A stretch of 64,000 nt of DNA from Microlunatus sagamiharensis (GCF_900105785.1 NZ_LT629799.1:186001-250000), one strand, 5' to 3'. Positions 8,640 to 20,847 are shown, numbered from the stretch's first letter. A program made the numbers and translations. Notes: generated by a model not told the origin, from the sequence alone.

Positions 8640-10106
8640 ATGCCTACTGCCCGCGCACGACGACTGTGGACGGTGGCGCTCGCCACCGCCGTGGCGAGCG
8701 CCGCGTTCGCGCCCAGCGCATCCGCTGCACCCGCCGCCTCCGCGACCGGGGCCTGCGCCCCGCTCGACGACTCGATCTACCAGACGGTCAAGCCCAAGAA
8801 CGGCGCCTCGCTGCTGACCAACTGGACCACCGAGGTCCTGAGCGCGGTGCTGCTCGGCTTCACCGACGACGAGGGCGAGCTGTTCACTGCCTCGCGCAGC
8901 AACGAGGACGGCCTGGTCGGCGTGCACCGCATGTACGACAAGTCCGCCAACGACTTCCTCTTCACGGCGAAGTCGGGCGAGGTCTCCTCCTTCGTCGACG
9001 AGGGCTACGAGGACCAGGGCGTCCGCTTCTACGTCCTCCCCGAGGCCGACGACTGCGCCGTGCCGGTCTACCGCTACGCCAAGGGCGACAAGCACCGCAT
9101 GGCGGTGTCGTCGAGCGACCGCAGCGCGCTGGCCGACGACGGCTGGAGCTCCCAGGGCGTCTCGTTCTACGCCGCCGGCGACGCGGGTGACCCCGCGCCC
9201 ACCGAGCCGACGCCGACGCCGGAGCCGGACGGCAGCGCGTTCAGCTTCGCCGTCATCCCCGACAGCCAGATGGAGGTCGTCAGCCCGACCGACCCGCGGA
9301 TGAAGAACCGGACCACCTGGCTCGCCAAGCAGCCCGGGCTGGCCTTCGTCGACCACACCGGTGACGTCGTCAACTGGGACACCGACGACCACGGCCAGAT
9401 GAAGGTCGCCAAGGCGGCCATGGACGTGCTCCACGACGCGGACATCCCGTACTCGCTGAGCATCGGCAACCACGACACCGAGGCGACCGGTGTCGGCGGC
9501 AGCGCCCGTGACCCCAAGAACACCTACAAGCTCCAGCGCGACACGTCGACCTTCAACAGCTTCTTCGACGCCGCCGACTACGGCGACGTGGGCGGGGCGT
9601 ACGAGGCCGGCAAGATCGACAACACCTACTCGCTCTACACCGCGGGCGGGCTCAAGTGGATGGTCCTCAACCTCGAGTTCTGCGCGCGGCCGGGCGTGGT
9701 GACCTGGGCCAAGCAGGTCGTCGCCTCGCACCCCGACTACAACGTCATCGTCTCGACGCACAGCTACCTCAACGGCGGCGGCGACATCGACTCGTCCAAC
9801 CAGGGCTACGGCGACACGAGCGGGCAGAAGCTCTTCGACCAGCTCGTCAGCCAGTACCCGAACATCAAGATGGTCTTCTCCGGCCACGTCGGCTACGCGG
9901 AGAAGGCCCGGGTCGACACCGGCAAGAACGGCAACAAGATCTACTCGTTCCTGACCACCATGCACGACGCCAAGACGAACCCGGTCCGCATGCTGAAGGT
10001 CGACCCGACCAACGACAGCCTGTCGACGTACATCTACGCGCCGTACACGAACCAGACCTGGGGCGAGTACTCGCAGACGATCTCGGGACTAGACTTCGTC
10101 CGCTGA
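8640..10106 (+). CDS. Secreted metallophosphoesterase
   Basis: A 488-residue exported enzyme. It has a Sec signal peptide (MPTARARRLWTVALATAVAS..., cleavage likely after ASA near residue 30). Residues ~40-180 resemble DUF5648-type repeats (VYRYAKGDKHRMAVSS...GWSSQGVSFY), then a TEPTPTPEP linker. The calcineurin-like phosphoesterase domain shows VIPDSQ, HTGDVVNWD, SIGNHDTE, VSTHSYLNGG and FSGHVGYAE. Motif I is D-S-Q rather than D-x-H. The ATG at 8640 has a GAGGAGA site 7 bases upstream; an upstream in-frame ATG at 8580 has neither a binding site nor the right place for the signal peptide. The substrate is unknown. Confidence 0.88.
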   Translation: MPTARARRLWTVALATAVASAAFAPSASAAPAASATGACAPLDDSIYQTVKPKNGASLLTNWTTEVLSAVLLGFTDDEGELFTASRSNEDGLVGVHRMYDKSANDFLFTAKSGEVSSFVDEGYEDQGVRFYVLPEADDCAVPVYRYAKGDKHRMAVSSSDRSALADDGWSSQGVSFYAAGDAGDPAPTEPTPTPEPDGSAFSFAVIPDSQMEVVSPTDPRMKNRTTWLAKQPGLAFVDHTGDVVNWDTDDHGQMKVAKAAMDVLHDADIPYSLSIGNHDTEATGVGGSARDPKNTYKLQRDTSTFNSFFDAADYGDVGGAYEAGKIDNTYSLYTAGGLKWMVLNLEFCARPGVVTWAKQVVASHPDYNVIVSTHSYLNGGGDIDSSNQGYGDTSGQKLFDQLVSQYPNIKMVFSGHVGYAEKARVDTGKNGNKIYSFLTTMHDAKTNPVRMLKVDPTNDSLSTYIYAPYTNQTWGEYSQTISGLDFVR

Positions 10107-10165
10107 CGCGAGCAGCACCAGACGCGGCGTGCGGCCCTCCCCCCCCTTGGGCCGGGCGCCGGCGG

Positions 10166-10225
10166 CACGGCCCCGGACCCTCAGGTCCGGGGCCGTGTGC
10201 CGTTCCGGGGCTCGCTGAGCCCCGG
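10166..10225 (+). terminator. Double-hairpin terminator after the phosphoesterase
   Basis: First hairpin: a perfect 13-bp stem, CACGGCCCCGGAC (10166-10178) with GTCCGGGGCCGTG (10185-10197), loop of 6. Second: CCGGGGCTC (10205-10213) with GAGCCCCGG (10217-10225), loop of 3. Neither has a T-tract. Confidence 0.75.
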
Positions 10226-10258
10226 ACGGTGCCCCTCCTCCTCGGGGCCCGGGGCCTT

Positions 10259-10317
10259 CTGGCACTCGGTCAGGGCGAGTGCTAATGTCGAGTTAGCACT
10301 CCGACGAGGAGTGTGCC
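10259..10317 (+). promoter_or_regulatory. CIRCE (HrcA) operator region with promoter of groES-groEL
   Basis: CTGGCACTC (10259-10267), nine bases, then GAGTGCTAA (10277-10285) matches the CIRCE pattern TTAGCACTC-N9-GAGTGCTAA bound by the HrcA repressor. A second perfect arm, TTAGCACTC (10293-10301), follows after 7 bases, and a degraded arm GAGTGTGCC lies at 10309-10317. The likely promoter (TGGCAC 10260-10265, TAATGT 10283-10288, 17-base spacer) is overlapped by the first CIRCE, so HrcA would block it. Confidence 0.88.
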
Positions 10318-10432
10318 AGCGCGGACCCCGGTCCGCGTCGGCGGACGGGACGGCACCCGCGACGACGCCCCGGCCACCCAGACATCACAGACACCGCGGA
10401 ACGATCCGCACACACCCGTGAAAGGGGCCTGA

Positions 10433-12382
<1,950 letters not shown>

Positions 12383-12431
12383 GGCTCCCGCCCCGGGCGC
12401 GAGCACCGAGGCGTAGCAGCACCAGCACCAC

Positions 12432-12469
12432 CACGAGGCCGCCCCGCCACCCGGCGGGGCGGCCTCGTG
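12432..12469 (+). terminator. Strong hairpin terminator after groEL
   Basis: A perfect 17-bp stem (12432-12448 with 12453-12469; outer bases CACGAGGCC/GGCCTCGTG) closes a 4-base loop ACCC. No T-tract follows. Confidence 0.8.
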
Positions 12470-12788
12470 CCGTCCGGGGACGGGACGGCGGTCGTGGGAC
12501 CACGACGTGGCTCACGGGCTCGCCTGCTGCCCGATGAAGTAGCGCAACAGTCGAGCGATCACGATCCGGTAACGATGAACCGGCTTCAAGCGGTTGCAGG
12601 CAAGGGTCCGTGAGACTGGTGCCCGAGTCGTTCGGGGGATCGCTCACAGGGGATGCGAGGGCTTCGAGGTCGTCACCACGGCCTCGGCACCACCAGAGCA
12701 AGAGGTGGTCCCACCGCGGCGCCAGCCGCCGGCAGGGCCGCTCCAGATCGTGCTGTCCATCCGCTCGGGGAGTTGATGGAGTCCGCCG
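12470..12788 (+). other. Gene-free stretch before the sigma factor gene
   Basis: No credible reading frame. Two possible sites are visible: ATCACG-ATCCG-GTAACG at 12558-12574 (half-sites 11 bases apart) and an imperfect palindrome at 12578-12595 (AACCGGCTT-C-AAGCGGTT). Either could serve regulation of the sigma factor gene; neither is proved. I find no clear -35/-10 pair. Confidence 0.4.
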
Positions 12789-13406
12789 GTGACCAACACC
12801 GACCTCGGCCAGGCCTTGTCCGACCCCGAGCTCCTGGCGCGTGCCCGCGCCGGCGAGGTCGTGGCCGTGAACCTGCTGATCACGGCCGTGCGCAGCGCCG
12901 TGCAGCGCTACTGCCGGGCCCGCCTGGCCACCTACAGCGGTGGCTCCGAGGCGGCCGAGGACGCGACGCAGGAGATCTGCCTCGCCGTCGTCGACGTGCT
13001 GCCGCGCTACCAGGACCAGGGCGCGCCCTTCGCGGCCCTCGTCTACGCCATCGCCTCCAACAAGGTGGCCGACGCCCAGCGGCGCTACGCCCGCACCCCG
13101 TTCCAGCTCGTCGACGAGCTGCCCGAGCAGGTCGAGGACGCCCTCGGCCCCGAGCAGCAGGCCATCGCCCGCTCCGACGTGTCGGCGGCCCTCGCCCTGC
13201 TCGAGCGGCTCCCGCCGCGGATGGCGCAGGTCGTGCGGCTGCGCGCCGAGGGGCTGAGCGCCGAGGACGTCGGGGAGATCGTCGGGCTCACCGCCAACGC
13301 GGTCCGCGTCACACAGCACCGGGCGCTGGCCCGGCTGCGCCGGCTGGTCACCGAGTCCGCCGACCACCGGGAGCGCTTCGCCGAGCGCTGGCCCGCCGCG
13401 GCCTGA
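12789..13406 (+). CDS. Sigma-70 family factor, ShbA/SigD type
   Basis: A 205-residue two-domain sigma factor. Region 2 includes ATQEICLAVVDVLPRYQDQGAPFAALVYAIASNKVADAQRR (residues ~59-98). After a short linker, region 4 has PPRMAQVVRLRAEGLSAEDVGEIVGLTANAVRVTQHRALARLR (~143-185) with the DNA-binding helix-turn-helix. The length and the position just before guaB match ShbA of Streptomyces and SigD of mycobacteria. ShbA is known to drive hrdB transcription; that role here is inferred. No anti-sigma gene is adjacent. The start GTG at 12789 is the best in-frame choice. Confidence 0.85.
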   Translation: MTNTDLGQALSDPELLARARAGEVVAVNLLITAVRSAVQRYCRARLATYSGGSEAAEDATQEICLAVVDVLPRYQDQGAPFAALVYAIASNKVADAQRRYARTPFQLVDELPEQVEDALGPEQQAIARSDVSAALALLERLPPRMAQVVRLRAEGLSAEDVGEIVGLTANAVRVTQHRALARLRRLVTESADHRERFAERWPAAA

Positions 13407-15092
<1,686 letters not shown>

Positions 15093-15114
15093 CCCGAGCC
15101 CGACGGTCCCGCCC

Positions 15115-15996
15115 GTGCCCGGCGTCCGCACCTTCCTCGAGACCTGGTCGTTCGACCCGGTGGCGGCCCTGCTCGTGGTGGCCGTCCTGGTCGCCTACCT
15201 GATCGGGGTGCGCCGGGCCGGCCGGGCCGGGACCCGCTGGCCGCCGGGCCGGACCGTGGCCTTCCTGCTCACGGGCGCGGGGTCGTACGCGGTAGTCTCG
15301 TTCGGCTTCCTCGGCGCGGAGAGCCGCGAGCTGCGCTGGGCGTTCGTCACCCGCGTGGCCGCGCTCCTGCTGGTGGTGCCGCTGCTGGGCCTGCTCGGGC
15401 GCCCGCTCGACCTCGCGCAGGCCGCGCTGCCGCCCGGTGGTGCCCGGGTCCTCCGGCGGGTCGTCGGGTCCCGGCCGGCGCAGCTGCTCGGCAACGCGGT
15501 GGTGGCGCCCCTGGTGGCCTGCGCGGTGTTCTGCGTGTTCCTGACCCCGCTGGCCGGGGCCTGGCGGACCAGCCCGGCGGGGGAGGAGGCCACCTCGCTC
15601 CTGCTGCCGCTGCTCGGGCTGCTGCTCGTCCTGCCCGCCGCGGCCCAGACGGGCCTGCGCAGCGAGGTCTTCGTGGTCGCGGAGTTCGGCTTCGCCTTCC
15701 TCGAGCTCGTCCTCGACGCGGTCCCCGGCCTGGTCCTGCGCCTCACCGGGCACGTCCTCGACGGCGTGGGCGCGGTGGTCGGCGCCGTGCCGCACTGGTT
15801 CCCGGGGCCGCTCACCGACCAGCACTGGGCGGGCGACCTGCTGTGGTCGGTCGCCGAGGTCGCCGACCTGCCCGTGCTGACGCTGCTCTTCGTGCGCTGG
15901 GTGCGCTCGGACCGCCACCGCGCCCGCCAGGTCGACGGGCTGAGCGAGGCGGAGCTGGACGCCCTCGTGCGGGACCACCTGGGCCGGGGTCGCTGA
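15115..15996 (+). CDS. CtaG-like cytochrome c oxidase assembly membrane protein, probably degenerate
   Basis: A 293-residue integral membrane protein with about six to seven hydrophobic segments. The opening (WSFDPVAALLVVAVLVAYLIGVRR...WPPGRTVAFLLTGAGSYAVVS) and the end (DQHWAGDLLWSVAEVADLPVLTLLFVRWVRSDRHRARQVD) resemble the caa3_CtaG family. The His-rich signature (HMVQHML-like) usually found after the third segment is replaced by WAFVTRVAALLLVVPLLG, so a copper role is doubtful. It lies between guaB and guaB3 on the same strand. Treat the family call as likely and the function as unknown. Confidence 0.6.
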   Translation: MPGVRTFLETWSFDPVAALLVVAVLVAYLIGVRRAGRAGTRWPPGRTVAFLLTGAGSYAVVSFGFLGAESRELRWAFVTRVAALLLVVPLLGLLGRPLDLAQAALPPGGARVLRRVVGSRPAQLLGNAVVAPLVACAVFCVFLTPLAGAWRTSPAGEEATSLLLPLLGLLLVLPAAAQTGLRSEVFVVAEFGFAFLELVLDAVPGLVLRLTGHVLDGVGAVVGAVPHWFPGPLTDQHWAGDLLWSVAEVADLPVLTLLFVRWVRSDRHRARQVDGLSEAELDALVRDHLGRGR

Positions 15997-16039
15997 GCGC
16001 GGCGCGAGGCACGGGTGCGGATGCGGGAGGATGGCGCCC

Positions 16040-17146
16040 ATGGTGGTCGAGATCGGGCGGAACAAGCGGGCCGAGCGGGCGTACGCGTTCGACGACGTGT
16101 CGATCGTGCCCTCGCGGCGCACGCGCGGCGACGACGAGGTCTCGCTGACCTGGCGCATCGACGCCGGGACCTTCGCCTTCCCGCTGCTCGCCGCGCCGAT
16201 GGACTCGGTGATGTCGCCGCAGACCGCGATCCTGCTCGGGCGCCTCGGCGGCCTCGGCGTGCTCAACCTCGAGGGCCTGTGGACGCGCTACGAGGACCCC
16301 GAGCCGCTGCTGGAGACGATCGCCGCCGAGCCCGACGCGGCCGTGGCGACGCGCACCATGCAGGAGATCTACGCCGAGCCGATCAAGCCCGAGCTGATCG
16401 GCGCCCGGATCGCCGAGATCCGCGCGGCGGGCGTGGTCGCCGCGGGCGCGCTCTCGCCGCAGAACACCCAGGCGTACGCCAAGGCGGTCGTCGACTCCGG
16501 CGTGGACTTCTTCGTCATCCGCGGCACGACGGTCTCCGCCGAGCACGTCTCCCGGACGGCCGAGCCGCTGAACCTCAAGCAGTTCATCTACGACCTCGAT
16601 GTGCCGGTCATCGTCGGCGGCTGCGCCACCTACCAGGCCGCGCTGCACCTGATGCGCACCGGCGCGGCTGGCGTGCTCGTCGGCTTCGGCGGGGGAGCGG
16701 CGGACACCACCCGCTCCGTCCTCGGCGTCGCCGTGCCGATGGCCTCGGCCACCTCCGACGTCGCCGCGGCGCGCCGCGACTACCTCGACGAGTCGGGTGG
16801 GCGCTACGTCCACGTGATCGCCGACGGTTCCGTGGGCCGCTCGGGCGACATCGCCAAGGCGATCGCCTGCGGCGCGGACGCCGTGATGGTCGGCTCGCCG
16901 CTGGCCAAGGCAGAGGAGGCCCCGGGTCGCGGGTTCCACTGGGGCCCCGAGGCGTGGCACGAGACGCTGCCGCGCGGCGAGCGGGCCCACTACGGCACGG
17001 TCGGCACGCTCGAGCAGATCCTGCTCGGCCCCTCGACCGTGGCCGACGGCACCATGAACCTCGTCGGCGGGCTCCGGAAGGCGATGGCGACGACCGGCTA
17101 CTCCGACGTCAAGGAGTTCCAGCGCGTCGAGGTCGTCCTGGGCTGA
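16040..17146 (+). CDS. guaB3: GuaB3-family IMP dehydrogenase-related protein
   Basis: A 368-residue TIM-barrel protein without CBS domains. It begins MVVEIGRNKRAERAYAFDDVSIVPSRRTR, the usual GuaB3 start, with AAPMDSVMSPQTAILLGRLGGLGVLNLEGL next. Where true IMP dehydrogenases have the GPGSICTTR Cys loop, it has LVGFGGGAADTTRSVLGVAVP. The catalytic Cys is therefore missing, and classical IMP oxidation is doubtful. Paralogues of this type stand next to guaB in mycobacteria. The ATG at 16040 is preferred to 16031 because GGGAGG ends at 16030, which is too close for 16031 but 9 bases from 16040. Confidence 0.88.
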   Translation: MVVEIGRNKRAERAYAFDDVSIVPSRRTRGDDEVSLTWRIDAGTFAFPLLAAPMDSVMSPQTAILLGRLGGLGVLNLEGLWTRYEDPEPLLETIAAEPDAAVATRTMQEIYAEPIKPELIGARIAEIRAAGVVAAGALSPQNTQAYAKAVVDSGVDFFVIRGTTVSAEHVSRTAEPLNLKQFIYDLDVPVIVGGCATYQAALHLMRTGAAGVLVGFGGGAADTTRSVLGVAVPMASATSDVAAARRDYLDESGGRYVHVIADGSVGRSGDIAKAIACGADAVMVGSPLAKAEEAPGRGFHWGPEAWHETLPRGERAHYGTVGTLEQILLGPSTVADGTMNLVGGLRKAMATTGYSDVKEFQRVEVVLG

Positions 17147-17176
17147 GGCTCGAGCCCGCCCCGGCGCCGGCAGGGC

Positions 17177-17626
17177 TCAGGTGCCGGACGGCGGCAGGAG
17201 GGCCGCCAGCGCGTCCCAGCGCGCGATCTGGCAGCCGTCGGTGCGCGAGAAGGTCGCGAGCACGCTGCGTCCCCGCCAGGTCCCGCTGAGGGTCGCCACC
17301 TCGGGCCCGCCGTAGACCTGCGGGCACACGCGGCCCTTGTCGACCGGCGGCAGGGCGGTCGCCCCGCGCTCGTCCAGGGCCGCGCAGGCGGCGGCCGGGT
17401 CCGGGTGGTCGCCGCCGGGCGGGTCGCAGGTCAGGGTCCACGTCGTCCTCGCCCCGGTCGCGTCCGACCCGGTGACCGTGAGCCGCGTCCCGGCGGCGGG
17501 CGCGGTCGACGGTGCCTCCACGGGTGCCTCGTCCCCGCAACCCCAGCCGGCCGCGAGCAGCAGGCCCGCCACGAGGCCGAGGCGGACGGCGCGGACCGCG
17601 GGGAGGCCCGTCGTCGGCACGATCAT
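17177..17626 (-). CDS. SSI-family (subtilisin inhibitor-like) exported protein
   Basis: A 149-residue protein with an N-terminal hydrophobic signal (AVRLGLVAGLLLAAGWGC), possibly a lipoprotein though the lipobox is weak. The mature part shows the Streptomyces subtilisin inhibitor pattern: LTVTGSD...TLTCDPPGGDHPDPAAACAALDERG...CPQVYGGPEVATLSGTWRGRSVLATFSRTDGCQIARWD. The four conserved Cys needed for two disulfides are there. It would bind and block serine proteases outside the cell. The ATG at 17626 has AGAAGGG about 9 bases upstream. It is transcribed away from the subtilase gene starting at 17754. Confidence 0.85.
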   Translation of the reverse strand: MIVPTTGLPAVRAVRLGLVAGLLLAAGWGCGDEAPVEAPSTAPAAGTRLTVTGSDATGARTTWTLTCDPPGGDHPDPAAACAALDERGATALPPVDKGRVCPQVYGGPEVATLSGTWRGRSVLATFSRTDGCQIARWDALAALLPPSGT

Positions 17627-17753
17627 CGCAGCGACCCTTCTCGAGGTGGCCCCCAGGAGGGGGTTGTGGCGGCCGGGCCTGGTCGTGCAGACTCCGCACC
17701 ACCCCCGAGCCCCGCCGAATCTACGCGGTGCTCCGTCCCCCACGGAGTCCTTC

Positions 17754-20753
17754 TTGCCTCGTTCCCCCCTGTCCCGGCTCGCCGCCGGGGCGCTCGCCCT
17801 CACCACGTGCGCGGCGCTGTCGCTCACCGCCCTCCCGGCGCTCGCCGCGCCGGGCGGGCCCGGTACGCCCGCCCTGCCCACGCCCGCCGCCACCGGCCGC
17901 TACGTCGTCACGCTCAGCGACAAGCCGCTGGCGTCCTACCGCGGCGGCGTCGCCGGGTTCGCCGCGACCAGGCCGACGGCCGGCCGCAAGGTCGACGTCG
18001 GCAGCCGGGCGGCCGCGCGCTACGGCGACTACCTGCGCCGCTCGCAGGAGCGCGTCGCCGACGCCGTCGGCGCCTCGGTCGACCGCAGCTACTCCGTCGC
18101 CCTCAACGGCTTCGTCGCCGACCTGAACCCCTCCCAGGTCGCCCGCCTGCAGCGCACCCGCGGCGTGCTGGGCGTCAGCAAGGACACCCTGCGCAAGGCG
18201 CTCGACGACACCGACAACGTCGACTTCCTCGACCTGTCGGGGAGCAAGGGCGTGTGGAAGAAGCTCGGCGGCACGTCCAAGGCCGGCCGCGGCGTCGTCG
18301 TCGGCGTGGTCGACACCGGCGTCTGGCCGGAGTCGGCGTCCTTCGCCGGCGACGCGCTGGGCACCGCGGGCCCGCCGAGCAAGGACCCGTACCGCCCCTA
18401 CCGGGCGGGCAACCAGGTGCGGATGGTGAAGTCCGACGGCAGCGTCTTCGTCGGGGCCTGCCAGACGGGCGAGAAGTTCACCGCGGACGCCTGCAACACC
18501 AAGCTGGTCAGCGCCCGCTACTTCGGCGACGCCTGGCTGGCCAGCAACACCCCCGGTACCGACGAGTACGTGTCGCCGCGCGACGGCGACGAGCACGGCA
18601 CCCACACCGCCTCCACGGCCGCCGGCAACACCGGCGTCGAGGCCAGGATCGGCTCGCGCTCGTACGGCAAGATCTCCGGCGTCGCCCCCGCGGCCAAGGT
18701 CGCGGTCTACAAGGCGCTGTGGACCGCCGAGAAGGAGGAGGACGACGGCGGCTTCACCAGCGACCTCGTCGCCGCCATCGACCAGGCCGTCGAGGACGGC
18801 GTCGACGTCATCAACTACTCCGTGGGCTCGAGCAGCGAGAGCGAGCTCGTGGACCCGGTCCAGATCGCCTTCCTGCAGGCGGCCTCGGCCGGCATCTTCG
18901 TGGCCGCCTCGGCCGGCAACTCCGGGCCCGGCGCCTCGACCCTGGACAACACGTCCCCGTGGGTGACCACCGTCGCCGCGAGCTCGATCAAGCCCCGGTA
19001 CGGGACCGTCGCCCTCGGCGCGGGCGGCAAGAGCCAGCGCTACCCGGGCGTGACCAACACGGTCGACGCCGCGGTCGGTCGGGCGCCGTTCGTCACCGCG
19101 GTCGCCGTCAAGGCGGCCGCCGCCACCGACGCCGACGCCACGCTGTGCCAGGCGGGATCGCTCGACCCCGCGAAGGTGGCGGGCAAGGTCGTCGCCTGCG
19201 ACCGCGGGGGCAACGCCCGTGTCGACAAGTCGGCGGAGGTCAAGCGGGCCGGTGGCGTGGGGGTCGTGCTGCTCAACCTGACGCCCAACTCGCTCGACGG
19301 GGACCTGCACACGCTACCGACCGTCATCGTGAACCCGCCGTACTCGACCGCGATCAAGACCTACGCGGCGACCGCGGGGGCGACCGTCACGCTCACCAAG
19401 GGCAACTCCTCGACGAGGACGATCGACTACCCGCAGGTCGCGGGCTTCTCCTCCCGCGGCCCGTCCCTGGTCAACGGCGGCGACCTGCTCAAGCCGGACG
19501 TCGCGGCCCCCGGCGTCGACATCCTCGCCGCCTCGGCCCCGAACACGGCCAACCACCAGGTGCCCTTCAACTTCCTCTCCGGCACGTCGATGGCCGCCCC
19601 GCAGGTGGCCGGGCTGGCGGCGCTCTACCTCGGCCGTGAGCCGCGCTGGAGCCCGATGGCGGTCAAGTCCGCGCTGATGACCACCGCGGCCGCGACCCTC
19701 GACGAGGACGGCGACAAGAGCGACGACGCGTTCGCGCAGGGCGCGGGCAACGTCGTGCCGTCGAAGATGCTCTCGCCGGGCGTCGTCATCGACTCCTCCG
19801 ACGAGGACTGGCTCGCCTACCTCGAGGGCCAGGGCATCGACACCGGGAGCGGGGTCCGCGAGATCGACCCGAGCGACTTCAACACCCCGTCGGTGGCCGT
19901 CGGGCAGCTCGTGGGCACCCAGACGGTGACCCGCGAGGTGACCGCGGTGAGGTCGGGCAGCTACAAGGTGTCGGCCAAGGTCGGCGGCTTCAGCGCCAAG
20001 GCCAGCCCCTCGACCCTGAAGTTCTCGAAGGCCGGCCAGACCAGGACGGTCGCCCTGACCTTCCGCCGCACCTCGGCCGCCCTCGGGAAGTATGCCTTCG
20101 GCGCCGTCACCATCAAGAGCTCGAAGGCCTCGGCCCGGCTGCCGGTCGCCCTCCAGCCGGCCCTCGTCGGCGCGCCCGACGAGGTCAGCGGCACCGGCAC
20201 GTCGGGGTCGGCCACGATCCGCCTGACCGCCGGGGAGTCGGGGTCCTTCGCGACGACCACCGCCGGTCTGGTCCCCGCGACCACCCAGCGCGACGAGGTG
20301 GCGAAGGGCGGCCAGCCCGACCAGTTCGGCGTGACCGTCGCCGAGGGCACGACGCTCGCCCGGTTCGCCGTCGACGCCGACTCCGCGGAGTCCGACATCG
20401 ACCTGTACGTGTTCCGGGTCGAGGACGGCGCAGCCACGTTGGTCGGTCAGTCGGCGACGGGCAGCGGGGACGAGGAGGTCACCCTCGTCGGGCCCGAGGC
20501 GGGCTCGTACGTCGTGCAGGTCCTGCCGTACGCCGACCCGGCGGGTGCGTCCAGCAGCCCGTACACCTTCAGCCGCTGGCTCGTGGCGGGCGCCGTCGGC
20601 AACCTCACGGTGGACCCGGCGAGCACCACGGTCACCGCGGCGGAGCCCTTCACGCTCACCGCGTCGTGGAAGGACCTGGCGGCGGACCAGCGCTTTCTCG
20701 GCTGGGTCGGCTACCCGGACGGTTCCGTCACGGTCGTCTCCGTGGACGCCTGA
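17754..20753 (+). CDS. Large secreted subtilase (S8 serine peptidase)
   Basis: A 999-residue secreted protease. In order: Sec signal peptide (RLAAGALALTTCAALSLTALPALAAPG), I9-type propeptide (~48-150, GRYVVTLSDKPLASYRGG), and the S8 catalytic domain with Asp187 (GVVDTGVWPE), His281 (DEHGTHTAS) and Ser612 (SGTSMAAPQ). A PA-like insert (~440-550) interrupts the catalytic domain. C-terminal beta-sandwich regions (Fn3-like, then a prepeptidase-type domain near 850-990) follow. The start is a TTG with GGAG 6 bases upstream; there is no ATG or GTG near the signal peptide. Cucumisin-like architecture. The SSI-type gene lies divergently 127 bases away. Confidence 0.92.
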   Translation: MPRSPLSRLAAGALALTTCAALSLTALPALAAPGGPGTPALPTPAATGRYVVTLSDKPLASYRGGVAGFAATRPTAGRKVDVGSRAAARYGDYLRRSQERVADAVGASVDRSYSVALNGFVADLNPSQVARLQRTRGVLGVSKDTLRKALDDTDNVDFLDLSGSKGVWKKLGGTSKAGRGVVVGVVDTGVWPESASFAGDALGTAGPPSKDPYRPYRAGNQVRMVKSDGSVFVGACQTGEKFTADACNTKLVSARYFGDAWLASNTPGTDEYVSPRDGDEHGTHTASTAAGNTGVEARIGSRSYGKISGVAPAAKVAVYKALWTAEKEEDDGGFTSDLVAAIDQAVEDGVDVINYSVGSSSESELVDPVQIAFLQAASAGIFVAASAGNSGPGASTLDNTSPWVTTVAASSIKPRYGTVALGAGGKSQRYPGVTNTVDAAVGRAPFVTAVAVKAAAATDADATLCQAGSLDPAKVAGKVVACDRGGNARVDKSAEVKRAGGVGVVLLNLTPNSLDGDLHTLPTVIVNPPYSTAIKTYAATAGATVTLTKGNSSTRTIDYPQVAGFSSRGPSLVNGGDLLKPDVAAPGVDILAASAPNTANHQVPFNFLSGTSMAAPQVAGLAALYLGREPRWSPMAVKSALMTTAAATLDEDGDKSDDAFAQGAGNVVPSKMLSPGVVIDSSDEDWLAYLEGQGIDTGSGVREIDPSDFNTPSVAVGQLVGTQTVTREVTAVRSGSYKVSAKVGGFSAKASPSTLKFSKAGQTRTVALTFRRTSAALGKYAFGAVTIKSSKASARLPVALQPALVGAPDEVSGTGTSGSATIRLTAGESGSFATTTAGLVPATTQRDEVAKGGQPDQFGVTVAEGTTLARFAVDADSAESDIDLYVFRVEDGAATLVGQSATGSGDEEVTLVGPEAGSYVVQVLPYADPAGASSSPYTFSRWLVAGAVGNLTVDPASTTVTAAEPFTLTASWKDLAADQRFLGWVGYPDGSVTVVSVDA

Positions 20754-20758
20754 GCGCT

Positions 20759-20778
20759 GGACCGCCCTCGGGCGGTCC
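20759..20778 (+). terminator. Short hairpin terminator after the subtilase
   Basis: GGACCGCC and GGCGGTCC form a perfect 8-bp stem around CTCG, six bases after the stop codon. Confidence 0.6.
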
Positions 20779-20835
20779 GCCCTGCGCCCCGTGGCGCCCG
20801 GTGATCGTGCCGGGTGCCACGGGGGCCGGGACCCG

Positions 20836-20847
20836 TACGATGCTGCC
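20836..20847 (+). promoter_or_regulatory. -10 box for leaderless chorismate mutase mRNA
   Basis: TACGAT (20836-20841) ends 6 bases before the GTG start at 20848, with no ribosome-binding site between. Confidence 0.55.
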
